Source of the DNA: JADHLJ01 sp038146985
Lineage (GTDB): Bacteria; Pseudomonadota; Alphaproteobacteria; Thalassobaculales; Thalassobaculaceae
Assembly (NCBI GenBank): GCA_038146985.1
Contig: JAYQSQ010000016.1
Span: 228,630 to 292,629, forward strand
Length of the DNA stretch: 64,000 nucleotides
Direction of reading: 5' to 3'
The stretch's first letter is position 1. Every line of letters starts with the position of its first letter. Both the position numbers and the translations under genes were made by a program. Below, piece after piece: positions 1-10,924 of this stretch. The notes under the pieces were generated by a model. It saw only the letters and a list, made by a program, of their open reading frames with translations, did not search any database and was not told the DNA's origin.

Positions 1-704
1 AGGTTGTCCACCACGCCGTTACGGGCATGGACATGCGCGCCGCCCATTTCCTCCTTGGTGATCGACTGCCGAAGCGCCCGTTCCACCACCTTGGGTCCGG
101 CGATCAGCACCTGGCTGTCGTCCTTGGTCATGACCGAGAAATGCGAAGCGACGAGCCGCGCCGCCGGCAGGCCCGCCACTGCGCCCAACGCTGCCGTCGC
201 GACCGGCACGGACCACATGGTCCGGGCAACGGACTGAAAACGCGGGGCGTGGAAGACAGGACTGCCGACCGGCGCGCCGCCTTTGCCGCCCGCGCCGGTC
301 ACGCTGCCGCCGCCGCCCTCGTGCAGACGGATCAGCGGCATCAGGTATTGCAGCGCCAGCTCCTCGGTATAAATGCTCTTGCGCAGGCCCGCTTCGTTTG
401 GCGAGCCGCCGCGCAAGGTGAAATCCTCGCCGCCGACGATCACTTGGCGGCCATCGATCCGGCCGAAGCCGAGCACGAAATTCGCGGGTGAAAAGCTCTC
501 AAGGCTTCCGTCCTCGCCGCGTTCGGCGCCGCCGGCGCCGGGGCCGATCTCACGAAAGCTGGAGCCGTCGAGCACCGCGTCGATCCGCTCGCGGATGGTC
601 AGGCGACCGCGCGCGTGATGCCTTGCCACGTTCTCGGCGCCGCCCTGTTCCTTGGCGAGGGTGCGCTTGAGCTGGATTTCCTCGATCTGCTTTTCCCAGG
701 GCAT
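1..704 (-). CDS. Acyl-CoA carboxylase carboxyltransferase (beta) subunit, 5' part only
   Basis: The first 234 codons of a biotin-dependent acyl-CoA carboxylase beta subunit (propionyl-/methylcrotonyl-/geranyl-CoA carboxylase type), which transfers CO2 from carboxybiotin to an acyl-CoA in the cytoplasm. The N-terminus starts MPWEKQIEEIQ and continues with the family's HHARGRLTIRERID segment, then GGEDFTLRGGS and a glycine-rich GGGGSVTGAGGKG loop before IAGPKVVERALRQ near the left edge. The start is ATG at 704-702, with AGGAG five to ten bases upstream. It is divergent from the gcv operon, with about 140 bases between its start and the riboswitch. The biotin carboxylase partner and the C-terminal half are outside the window, so the exact acyl-CoA substrate cannot be told. 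Family assignment is firm, substrate is not. Confidence 0.85.
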   Translation of the reverse strand, partial: MPWEKQIEEIQLKRTLAKEQGGAENVARHHARGRLTIRERIDAVLDGSSFREIGPGAGGAERGEDGSLESFSPANFVLGFGRIDGRQVIVGGEDFTLRGGSPNEAGLRKSIYTEELALQYLMPLIRLHEGGGGSVTGAGGKGGAPVGSPVFHAPRFQSVARTMWSVPVATAALGAVAGLPAARLVASHFSVMTKDDSQVLIAGPKVVERALRQSITKEEMGGAHVHARNGVVDN

Positions 705-843
705 GGCGGTCTCCTATGGGGCGGGGTGGCTCCGAAGCCGAACCGACTCTACGCGCTGGTGGGGGTGGGGGATCAAGCCTCAATCACCCTCTTTCCCTCG
801 TGGACCGGACCGACTAAGCTCGTCCCACAGACCGACGACCCTT

Positions 844-1040
844 GAGGAAGAGAGCGGCGGGCCCAGACGGGCCGCGGCCGGCGCCGAAGGAGCAACCGCC
901 CCGGAAACTCTCAGGCAAAAGGACCTTAAGGCGAGGAACCTCTGGAAAGCAGGCGGCGAAATATTGGTCGTCTCACCGACGGGGAAAGCCCGCCGAATGT
1001 TCTCGGCGTGGTGAATCTCTCAGGTTTTCGACAGAGGGGG
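844..1040 (+). promoter_or_regulatory. Tandem glycine riboswitch upstream of gcvT
   Basis: Two consecutive gcvT-motif aptamers. The first (about 844-950) has the core CGCCGAAGGAGCAA at 882-895, then GGAAACTCTCAGGCAAAAGG at 903-922 and AACCTCTGG at 937-945. The second (about 951-1040) has AAAGCCCGCCGAA near 984-996, then GAATCTCTCAGGTTTTCGACAGAGG at 1013-1037. Both resemble the known glycine aptamer core. It lies directly upstream of gcvTHP, the usual location for a switch that senses glycine and raises expression of the cleavage system. Aptamer limits are approximate. Confidence 0.93.
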
Positions 1041-1067
1041 CGTCCGTCCAGGTGAAAGCCCGGACGG
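1041..1067 (+). promoter_or_regulatory. gcvT leader: Leader hairpin between glycine riboswitch and gcvT
   Basis: Right after the second aptamer, CGTCCG (1041-1046) can pair with CGGACG (1061-1066), or CCGTCC (1044-1049) with GGACGG (1062-1067). No T-run follows, so this is not a typical intrinsic terminator. It ends about 15 bases before the gcvT Shine-Dalgarno (1082-1086) and is a plausible part of the expression platform acting on translation. The function is inference. Confidence 0.45.
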
Positions 1068-1091
1068 CCCATACCCATGTCGGAGGCCTTG

Positions 1092-2192
1092 ATGTCCGAA
1101 GCCGACCTGAAGAAGACGCCGCTGCATGCGCTGCATGTGGGCCTTGGCGCGAAGATGGTGCCCTTCGCCGGATATGAGATGCCGGTGCAGTATCCCGCCG
1201 GCGTCATGACGGAGCATCGTCACACGCGGTCCAAGGCGGGGCTGTTCGACGTCTCGCATATGGGCCAGGTGCTGCTGCATGGCGATGGCGCCGCTAAGGC
1301 GCTGGAGCGTCTGGTGCCGGGCAATATCCAGGGCCTCGCGCAAGGCTCCATGCGCTACACGCTGTTCACCAACGCGGCGGGAGGGATCATCGACGATCTG
1401 ATCGTCACTAATGGGGGCGATCACCTGTATGTGGTCGTCAACGCGGCCTGCAAGGACCAGGATATCGCGCTGATGCGGGACGGGCTCGACTGTCCGGTCG
1501 AGGTGATGGAGGACCGGGCGCTGCTGGCGCTCCAGGGACCGGCTGCCGAGGCGGTGCTGGACGGTATCGCGCCCGGCGTGGCGGCTCTGGGTTTCATGAC
1601 TGCCGCTTCCTTCGTGATCGCCGGCGAGCGCTGTATCGTCACCCGCTCCGGCTATACGGGCGAGGATGGTTTCGAGATCTCGATGCCCGCCGGCACGGCG
1701 GTGGAGATCGCCGAGATGCTGCTGGCCCATGACGACGTGGCGCCGATCGGGCTCGGCGCGCGGGATTCGCTCCGGCTCGAGGCGGGGCTCTGCCTCTATG
1801 GCCATGACCTCGGGCCGGATACCACGCCGGTCGAGGCGGCTCTCGAATGGACCATCGGCAAGCGGCGGCGCGAGGAAGGCGGCTTCCCCGGTGCCGAGGT
1901 GATCCTGAAACAGCTTGCCGAGGGAGCGCCGCGCCGGCGTGTCGGGATTCGCCCCGACGGCCGGGCTCCGGCGCGCGACGGCACAGAAATCGTCGGCGCC
2001 GATGGCAGTCCGCTCGGCGCGATCACCAGCGGCGGTTTTGGCCCCAGCGTCGAGGGTCCGGTCGCCATGGGTTATGTGCGGCGTGACGCGAGCGCCGTCG
2101 GCACGCCGGTGAATGTCGTCGTCCGCGGCAAGCCGCTGCCGGCCAAGGTCGCGGCATTGCCGTTCGTTACAGCTAATTTCAAACGCGGCTAG
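1092..2192 (+). CDS. gcvT: Aminomethyltransferase, glycine cleavage T protein
   Basis: T protein of the glycine cleavage system (366 residues). It takes the aminomethyl group from the lipoyl arm of H protein to tetrahydrofolate, releasing ammonia and forming 5,10-methylene-THF. The N-terminus (LHALHVGLGAKMVPFAGYEMPV), the DVSHMGQ motif, SGYTGEDGFEI and the late ITSGGFGPS segment are all characteristic of GcvT. I place the start at ATG 1092 because GGAGG at 1082-1086 is five bases before it. A second in-frame ATG at 1077 has no ribosome site. It is the first gene of gcvTHP, 39 bases before gcvH, and under the riboswitch above. Confidence 0.96.
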   Translation: MSEADLKKTPLHALHVGLGAKMVPFAGYEMPVQYPAGVMTEHRHTRSKAGLFDVSHMGQVLLHGDGAAKALERLVPGNIQGLAQGSMRYTLFTNAAGGIIDDLIVTNGGDHLYVVVNAACKDQDIALMRDGLDCPVEVMEDRALLALQGPAAEAVLDGIAPGVAALGFMTAASFVIAGERCIVTRSGYTGEDGFEISMPAGTAVEIAEMLLAHDDVAPIGLGARDSLRLEAGLCLYGHDLGPDTTPVEAALEWTIGKRRREEGGFPGAEVILKQLAEGAPRRRVGIRPDGRAPARDGTEIVGADGSPLGAITSGGFGPSVEGPVAMGYVRRDASAVGTPVNVVVRGKPLPAKVAALPFVTANFKRG

Positions 2193-2231
2193 GCGCCGAA
2201 ACGACAAAAAAATCCAAACAGGGAGGCGAAG

Positions 2232-2606
2232 ATGGGCACAACCTACTATTCCAAGGAACATGAGTGGATCACCGTGGACGGCGATACCGGAACCGTGGGG
2301 ATCACCGACTACGCCCAGGAACAGCTCGGCGACGTGGTCTTCGTCGACATCTCCAAGTCCGGCGAGGAGGTCGCCAAGGGCGACGACGTCGGTGTTGTCG
2401 AATCCGTCAAGGCGGCGAGCGATATCTACAGCCCGGTATCCGGCACCATCACCGAAGCCAACGAGACCTTAGACGGCGCCCCGGAAACGGTCAATTCCGA
2501 TCCCATGGGCCAAGGCTGGATGTTCAAAATCACCTTGTCCGATGCCGGAGAACTCGACGGTCTGATGGACGCGGACGGATACAAGAGCTTCACCGACACA
2601 CTCTAG
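2232..2606 (+). CDS. gcvH: Glycine cleavage system H protein
   Basis: Lipoyl carrier of the glycine cleavage complex, 124 residues, the usual size. The aminomethyl intermediate travels on lipoyl-lysine 60 within VESVKAASD between P, T and L proteins. The N-terminus (YYSKEHEWI) and the conserved EQLGDVVFVD segment match the family. GGGAGG at 2221-2226 gives a good ribosome site. It is the second gene of the riboswitch-controlled operon, 45 bases before gcvP. Confidence 0.97.
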   Translation: MGTTYYSKEHEWITVDGDTGTVGITDYAQEQLGDVVFVDISKSGEEVAKGDDVGVVESVKAASDIYSPVSGTITEANETLDGAPETVNSDPMGQGWMFKITLSDAGELDGLMDADGYKSFTDTL

Positions 2607-2651
2607 GCGACGTCGTACCGGCCACAGCAAACCAACCCAAGGAGACGGCGA

Positions 2652-5533
<2,882 letters not shown>

Positions 5534-5566
5534 GGTGAAATCCAGCGCCGGAAAGGGAGCGCGGCG

Positions 5567-6613
5567 GTGAGCCTGCCTGGCGCGCTGCGTCTTGCCTCCA
5601 TCGCGACGGCGGTGCCGCCGTACCGGGCCGGCCAGGCAGAGGTGCGCGAGCGCGCCCGCGCGGTTTTCGGCGGCGACGCGGAGTTCTTCCGCCGGCTGGA
5701 GCCGGTCTTCGACAATGCCGGCGTTGAAACCCGCTATTTCGCGAGGCCCCTGGACTGGTTCCTCGAACCGCGCGGCTGGACGGTTTCGAACGAGGCCTAT
5801 TTGGAAGTGGCGGAAGATCTTCTGGCCCGAGCCGCCGGGGAAGCCCTGGAGAAGGCAGGACTTCAGCCGGACAGCATCGACACCATCGTGACCGTCTCGA
5901 GCACCGGGGTTGCGACGCCGAGCCTGGAGGCACGCCTGCTGGGCCGGATCGGGTTCCGAGCCGATGTGAAGCGCCTGCCGGTCTTCGGGCTCGGCTGCGG
6001 CGGAGGGGTATTGGGGCTGGCGCGGGCGGCGCAGATGGGCATGGGCGCGGAGGAAACCGTGCTGCTGCTGGTGGTCGAGCTGTGCAGCCTCACCTTTCGG
6101 CTCGACGATCTCGCGAAGAGCAACCTCGTGGCGACGGCGCTTTTCGGAGACGGCGCGGCGGCCTTGGTGCTGTCGCCCGACGGCGGGGGGCCATCAATCC
6201 GCGCCTGGGGAGAACATACCTGGCCGGATACGCTGGACGTCATGGGTTGGCGGGTCGAGGACCCGGGACTGGGGGTGATTTTCCAGCGCTCCATCCCGGA
6301 TATCGTGCGCACCCGGTTCCGGGAGGCGGCGGATCGCTTCTTGGCGACGCAGGGTCTCGAAATGGCGGATATCGATCATTTCGTCTGCCACCCCGGCGGG
6401 GCCAAGGTGATCGACGCGCTCGAAGAGGCGCTGTCGCTGCCGGCGCGATCGTTGAAATCGACACGCGAGACGCTCCAGGATTTCGGCAACATGTCCGCCG
6501 CGAGCGTGCTGTTCGCGCTGGAGCGGGCAGTGGAAGAGACGCCTCGCGGAAGGATGCTGATGACGGCCCTCGGTCCGGGCTTTTCCGCCGGCTTTTGCCT
6601 TCTGGAGGCATGA
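5567..6613 (+). CDS. Type III polyketide synthase (chalcone/stilbene synthase family)
   Basis: Homodimeric condensing enzyme of 348 residues that extends an acyl-CoA with malonyl-CoA units and cyclises the product, in bacteria usually an alkylpyrone or alkylresorcinol. The Cys-His-Asn triad is visible: C144 in VFGLGCGGGVLG, H275 in HFVCHPGGAK and N308 in FGNMSAAS. The closing GPGFSAGFCLLEA is typical. The start is GTG at 5567 with GGGAG at 5554-5558. The gene for an ICMT-like methyltransferase begins four bases after the stop, the same pairing as bpsA-bpsB of Bacillus subtilis, where the partner methylates the alkylpyrone. The starter unit and product cannot be read from sequence. Confidence 0.93.
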   Translation: MSLPGALRLASIATAVPPYRAGQAEVRERARAVFGGDAEFFRRLEPVFDNAGVETRYFARPLDWFLEPRGWTVSNEAYLEVAEDLLARAAGEALEKAGLQPDSIDTIVTVSSTGVATPSLEARLLGRIGFRADVKRLPVFGLGCGGGVLGLARAAQMGMGAEETVLLLVVELCSLTFRLDDLAKSNLVATALFGDGAAALVLSPDGGGPSIRAWGEHTWPDTLDVMGWRVEDPGLGVIFQRSIPDIVRTRFREAADRFLATQGLEMADIDHFVCHPGGAKVIDALEEALSLPARSLKSTRETLQDFGNMSAASVLFALERAVEETPRGRMLMTALGPGFSAGFCLLEA

Positions 6614-6617
6614 GGCG

Positions 6618-7148
6618 GTGGAGCCGTTTCCCGGAGCATGGACGGCCTATGTCATCCTCGCCTTTGTGGCGGCTCAGAGACTTGCCGAGCTCTGGCTTGC
6701 GAACCGCAACACAAGGGCATTGCTGGCGGCGGGAGGAGAGGAACACGGGGCGGGTCACTATCCGCTCTTCGTGTTGCTGCACGGCGGATGGCTGATCGCC
6801 ATGGCGGGGGCGGTTTCGGGCGACACATTGGTGCATTGGCCGCTGATCGCCTTGTTTCTCCTGCTGCAACTGGGACGTCTTTGGGTGATCCGCAGCCTCG
6901 GGCGCTATTGGACGACCCGGGTGATCAGCGTGCCGGATGCGCCTCTTGTCTCCCGGGGTCCTTACCGTTGGCTTCGGCATCCGAATTATCTGGTGGTGGC
7001 CTTGGAAATTCCCACCCTTCCGCTGGCGTTCGGGTTCTGGTGGATCGCGGCGGTTTTCGGGGTGTTGAACCTGCTGCTCCTCGGCTACCGCATCCGCTTC
7101 GAGGACCGGGTTCTAGCGGTCCGGCGCGGTGGGCGGACAGGGGGATGA
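6618..7148 (+). CDS. Isoprenylcysteine carboxyl methyltransferase (ICMT)-family membrane protein
   Basis: Integral membrane methyltransferase of 176 residues. It has about four hydrophobic segments and the ICMT/NNMT C-terminal pattern GPYRWLRHPNYLVVALE followed by RIRFEDRVL, which in this family forms the SAM site. It starts at GTG 6618, four bases after the type III PKS gene, so the two are almost certainly cotranscribed and functionally coupled. By analogy with B. subtilis BpsB, the likely job is O-methylation of the alkylpyrone made by the neighbour. That is inference from pairing and family, not seen directly. Proteins of this family are also found in unrelated contexts. Confidence 0.85.
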   Translation: MEPFPGAWTAYVILAFVAAQRLAELWLANRNTRALLAAGGEEHGAGHYPLFVLLHGGWLIAMAGAVSGDTLVHWPLIALFLLLQLGRLWVIRSLGRYWTTRVISVPDAPLVSRGPYRWLRHPNYLVVALEIPTLPLAFGFWWIAAVFGVLNLLLLGYRIRFEDRVLAVRRGGRTGG

Positions 7149-7210
7149 TCCGCCGACTTGGGGACGGTATGATGGCCCGGATTTTGATGGACTCTTGAGA
7201 AGTGACGGTC

Positions 7211-8842
7211 ATGGCGGACAGCGCGGCGCGGGATCTCGGAAGTTTCGACTATGTGGTGGCCGGCGCCGGCACCGCCGGGTGTTTGATGGCCAATCGATTG
7301 TCTGCCGACCCGAAGAACCGGGTGCTTTTGCTCGAGGCAGGCGGCAAGGACGACTATTTCTGGATACGGGTGCCGGTCGGGTATCTCTTCACCATGAACA
7401 ACCCGCGCACCGACTGGTGCTTCGAGACCGAACCGTCGGAGGGACTGAACGGCCGGGCGCTTGGCTATCCCCGGGGCAAGACCCTCGGCGGCTGCTCCTC
7501 GATCAACGGCATGATCTACATGCGTGGCCAGGCACGGGACTACGATCACTGGCGCCAGCTCGGCAATACCGGATGGGGCTGGGACGATGTCCTGCCCTAT
7601 TTCAAGAAGACCGAGAACCGGGTCGCGGGCGGCGACGAGATGCACGGCACCGAGGGTGAATGGCGGGTCGAGGATCCGCGCATCACCTGGGAGATCCTCG
7701 ACGCCTTCCGCGCCGCCGCCGCCGAGACCGGCATCCCCAACACCACGGACTTCAACCGCGGTAACAACGAGGGCTGCGGCTATTTCGAGGTCAATCAGAA
7801 GCGCGGTGTGCGCTGGAGCGCGGCGGACGCTTTTCTGCATCCGGTCGCCTCGCGTCCCAATCTCACGGTGCTGACCAAGGCGCATGTCCGGCTGATCCGC
7901 TTCGACGGTCGCAAAGTCACTGGCCTAGCCCTTTGGCACGAGGACCAGCCCGCCGAAGCGACGATCAAAGGAGAACTGGTGCTTACCGCCGGCGCCATCG
8001 GCTCGCCGCAGATCCTGCAGCTCTCGGGCGTCGGGCCGGGGGGTCTGCTGCAGGAACACGGGATACCGCTGGTGGCCGATATTCCCGGCGTCGGCGAGAA
8101 TCTCCAGGACCATCTGCAGATGCGGCTGGTCTTCAAGGTCAAGAACACCAAGACCTTGAATCTGCGCGCCAACAGCCTGATCGGCCGGGTCGGCATGGGA
8201 TTGGAGTATTTCCTGTTCAAGCGCGGCCCGATGACCATGGCGCCGAGCCAGTTGGGTGCCTTCGCCAAGTCCGACGAGACCCGCGAGACCCCGAACCTGC
8301 AATACCATATCCAGCCGCTGTCGACGCCGAAGCTGGGCGACCCGCTGCATCCCTTCGAGGCGTTCACCGCGTCGGTCTGCAACCTGCGCCCGCAGAGCCG
8401 GGGTTATGTCCGGATCAAGAGCGCGCATCCCCGGGGCCAGCCGGCGATCCAGCCGAACTATCTCTCCGATCCCGCCGACCGCAAAGTCGCGGCGGACGCG
8501 ATTCAGCTTACCCGCCGCATCGTCGCCGCGCCGGCCATGGCCCGTTTCGAGCCCGAGGAATATCTGCCGGGGGTCCAGTTCGAGAGCGATGAGGAACTGG
8601 CCCGCGAGGCCGGGAATATCGGCACCACGATCTTCCATCCCGTGGGCACCTGCAAGATGGGGCCGGCATCGGATACCGGCGCCGTCGTCGATGAGCGCCT
8701 CAGGGTGCACGGGATCGAGGGATTGCGCGTCGTCGACGCTTCGGTGATGCCGACCATCACTTCCGGAAACACCAACGCCCCGACCCTGGTGATCGCCGAA
8801 AAGGGCGCGGAGATGATGCTCGCCGACGCGCGCGGGGGTTAG
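7211..8842 (+). CDS. GMC-family FAD oxidoreductase (choline dehydrogenase-like)
   Basis: FAD-dependent alcohol oxidoreductase of 543 residues. The N-terminal dinucleotide-binding motif VVAGAGTAGCLMANRL is followed by the GMC signature segments GKTLGGCSSINGMIY and AGAIGSPQILQLSGVG. The C-terminal FHPVGTCKMG carries the catalytic histidine and TSGNTNAPTLVIAEK the asparagine pair. I choose ATG 7211 because GAGAAG (7197-7202) is eight bases before it; GTG 7202 is in frame but would overlap that site. It lies 62 bases after the ICMT gene on the same strand and may belong to the same lipid or polyketide unit. The substrate is unknown: choline is only the best-studied one in this family. Confidence 0.88.
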   Translation: MADSAARDLGSFDYVVAGAGTAGCLMANRLSADPKNRVLLLEAGGKDDYFWIRVPVGYLFTMNNPRTDWCFETEPSEGLNGRALGYPRGKTLGGCSSINGMIYMRGQARDYDHWRQLGNTGWGWDDVLPYFKKTENRVAGGDEMHGTEGEWRVEDPRITWEILDAFRAAAAETGIPNTTDFNRGNNEGCGYFEVNQKRGVRWSAADAFLHPVASRPNLTVLTKAHVRLIRFDGRKVTGLALWHEDQPAEATIKGELVLTAGAIGSPQILQLSGVGPGGLLQEHGIPLVADIPGVGENLQDHLQMRLVFKVKNTKTLNLRANSLIGRVGMGLEYFLFKRGPMTMAPSQLGAFAKSDETRETPNLQYHIQPLSTPKLGDPLHPFEAFTASVCNLRPQSRGYVRIKSAHPRGQPAIQPNYLSDPADRKVAADAIQLTRRIVAAPAMARFEPEEYLPGVQFESDEELAREAGNIGTTIFHPVGTCKMGPASDTGAVVDERLRVHGIEGLRVVDASVMPTITSGNTNAPTLVIAEKGAEMMLADARGG

Positions 8843-8855
8843 GCGGGGTGTGTTA

Positions 8856-8967
8856 GACAGGACCCTTCGAGACGATGCTTCGCATCTCCTCAGGGCGAGT
8901 CAGTCCTTAAACGGGTATCGCTCACCCTGAGGAGGGCGCCTAGGCGCCCGTCTCGAAGGGTCCTGTC
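8856..8967. repeat. Large palindromic intergenic repeat (REP/BIME-like)
   Basis: A 112-base element with perfect 19-base inverted outer arms (8856-8874 and 8949-8967). Inside is a second imperfect inverted pair (8887-8899 with 8921-8933, one mismatch) and two short hairpins, GATGC-TTC-GCATC (8873-8885) and GGGCGCC-TA-GGCGCCC (8934-8949). The whole could fold as a cruciform. The CTTCGAGACG and CCTCAGGG-GAG modules resemble intergenic palindromes repeated through many alphaproteobacterial genomes. It separates the GMC gene from the SMP-30 gene and could act as a terminator or mRNA end. No other copy was noticed in this window. Confidence 0.8.
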
Positions 8968-9072
8968 GCCACACAGGCGATGAATAGACCCTTCCACATG
9001 CCCGTTGATTGACGGATTGCGGCCCCGTCCCGCACTCTCGGGTTTCGCACGACAATCGAACGGGGGGCTACC

Positions 9073-9999
9073 ATGTCGCTGTTTCCATTGCCCAAGGATG
9101 TGCAGACCGAGGTCTTTGCGCGGGTGCCCGACAAGCTGCGCCGTCCGGGCGCGCGGCCGGCCTGGGCCGGCGCCAACGTGCCGGGGCGGGACGTGGACTG
9201 TTTCCTGGAGGGCCCCGCCTTCGACCGCGAGGGTAACCTCTATGTCGTCAACATCCCCTTCGGCGAGATTCTGCGGGTGACGCCGAAAGGCGATTGGGAT
9301 GTCGTCGCCGGCTATGACGGCTGGCCGAATGGGCTGAAGATTCATAAGGACGGCTCGCTTTACGTCGCCGACTACAAGCTCGGCATCATGAGGATCGACC
9401 CGAAAAGCGGCACCGTGGAGACGGTGGTGGACCATCGCTGGTCGGAAAGCTTCCACGGTTGCAACGACCTGCATTTCGCGTCCAACGGCGATATCTATTT
9501 CACCGACCAGGGGCAGAGCGGCATGCACGAGCCGACCGGCCGGGTCTACCGCTATACGACGGCAGGAAAGCTGGACCGGCTGATCGGCAACGGGCCGAGT
9601 CCCAACGGACTGGTGCTGAATCCGGAAGAGTCGGTGCTCTATGTGGGCATGACCCGGGGCAATGCCGCCTGGCGGGTGCCCTTGCTGCCGGACGGGACGA
9701 CTACCAAGGTTTCCATCTTCATCCAGCTATCCGGCGGCTATGGCGGACCGGACGGGCTGGGGATGGATGCCAAGGGCGGCCTGCTGATCTGTCACGCGGG
9801 ACTGGGAACGGTCTGGCATTTCGACCATCTCGGCCAGCCTGCCCACCGGATCCGTTCCTGCGAGGGGCTGATGACCACCAACATGGCGTGGGGCGGGCCG
9901 GAAAATAAATCGGTGTTCATCACCGAGTCCGCGTCGGGAACGATCCTGCGCGCCGAATTGCCGGTGACGGGGCAGCCGATGTACGCGCATCAGGGCTAG
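9073..9999 (+). CDS. SMP-30/gluconolactonase/LRE-family protein
   Basis: Six-bladed beta-propeller lactonase-like enzyme of 308 residues. It shows the metal-site glutamate in FLEGPAFDREGNLYV, a conserved asparagine in FHGCNDLHFASNGDIYFTD, another in SPNGLVLNPEESVLYVG, and the aspartate in GGPDGLGMDAKGGL. These fit a calcium- or zinc-dependent lactonase or esterase acting on sugar lactones or similar esters. No signal peptide, so it is likely cytoplasmic. It stands alone after the palindromic repeat and converges with the thioesterase gene 17 bases later. The substrate is not readable from sequence. Confidence 0.85.
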   Translation: MSLFPLPKDVQTEVFARVPDKLRRPGARPAWAGANVPGRDVDCFLEGPAFDREGNLYVVNIPFGEILRVTPKGDWDVVAGYDGWPNGLKIHKDGSLYVADYKLGIMRIDPKSGTVETVVDHRWSESFHGCNDLHFASNGDIYFTDQGQSGMHEPTGRVYRYTTAGKLDRLIGNGPSPNGLVLNPEESVLYVGMTRGNAAWRVPLLPDGTTTKVSIFIQLSGGYGGPDGLGMDAKGGLLICHAGLGTVWHFDHLGQPAHRIRSCEGLMTTNMAWGGPENKSVFITESASGTILRAELPVTGQPMYAHQG

Positions 10000-10016
10000 G
10001 ATACCTGTTTGCCTGC

Positions 10017-10490
10017 CTAGCCGATCGGCACGATCATGCAAGTCGTGTTGCCGTGGGCATAGAGCTTGCCACTGGCGTCGGTGATCCGGCCTTCCGCGGT
10101 CGCGATGGTCCGGCCCTGATGGATGATCGTGCCTTCCGCGGTTAGCTCGCCCGCTTCGGCGGTGATCGCACGGACCAGGTTGACCTTCAGCTCCAAGGTC
10201 ATGTTCCCGGTTCCCGGCTTGCACAGGGTGTGGATCGCGCAGCCCATGGCAGTGTCCAGCAGCGAGGAGGCATAGCCGCCATGGGCGACACCCATGGGAT
10301 TGTAGTGCTGCAGCCCCGGCACGCTGCGGCAGATCACCCGGCCTTCCGATACTTCGGTGATGCGGGCGCCGATCAGCTCCAGATACGGCGCGTTGGGCTC
10401 TTCGCCACTCATGAGCCGCCGAAACAGCTCCAACCCGCTGATGGACTTGATCGTATCCCGCGAGGGGACGGCAAAACGGTGTTCGGTCAT
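10017..10490 (-). CDS. PaaI-family hotdog thioesterase
   Basis: Single hotdog-fold domain of 157 residues, probably hydrolysing an aryl- or acyl-CoA thioester. The family motif HYNPMGVAHGGYASSLLDTAMG (GxxHGG) is clear around residues 63-84, followed by the expected LVRAITAEAGEL strand and a terminal HGNTTCMIV. It is transcribed alone towards the SMP-30 gene. Substrate unknown. The protein starts MTEHRFAVPSRD; the upstream region is described separately. Confidence 0.85.
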   Translation of the reverse strand: MTEHRFAVPSRDTIKSISGLELFRRLMSGEEPNAPYLELIGARITEVSEGRVICRSVPGLQHYNPMGVAHGGYASSLLDTAMGCAIHTLCKPGTGNMTLELKVNLVRAITAEAGELTAEGTIIHQGRTIATAEGRITDASGKLYAHGNTTCMIVPIG

Positions 10491-10924
10491 GGCTGGGGTC
10501 CGAGAAGGCGGTGGGTGTGGGACAAGTGCCGAGTCGGCCGGGGCGCGTCAAGGCTGTTTTCGCGATTCTTCAGATAAGTGTTGTGGGTAAAAGAAATATC
10601 GCATACCATATCTAGCGATTCGGTATGTTGATCACATCCCCTTTCGAGATACCGGGTCATTGCTTCGGCTGTCCGGTCGGTAGCTGAGGTGATCGGTAGC
10701 GCGCCACGGCGCGTGCCGGGAGCGGCACTCTCCCATCCCCGCTCCCAACCCTGTGAAGCTCCTGAGGACGATTCCTCTGTCGTCCGAACCTGGGGTGCGG
10801 TGAAGACCGGCGCACCCTTTTTTCGCGACAAATCCCGTGCCTCTCCCGACACCGCGCTATGGCCCCGCCCGACGGGACTGGCTATGCTGTGCTAATGCGA
10901 CTTTCATGAGTGAGGATCCCGAAC
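10491..10924. other. Intergenic region between divergent thioesterase and ridA genes
   Basis: 434 bases without a convincing gene. It carries CATACC (10602-10607) and GGTATG (10622-10627), a perfect 6-base inverted pair 14 bases apart that could be an operator, and GGGAGCGG (10718-10725) with CCGCTCCC (10739-10746), an 8-base hairpin. The AT-richer stretch 10575-10640 is the likely promoter area for the thioesterase, but no clear -35/-10 pair stands out. Open frames here have no ribosome site or recognisable product. Confidence 0.5.

Noticed and set aside
1077..1091. Upstream ATG at 1077 as the gcvT start
   Set aside because: No ribosome site, whereas ATG 1092 has GGAGG at the right spacing.
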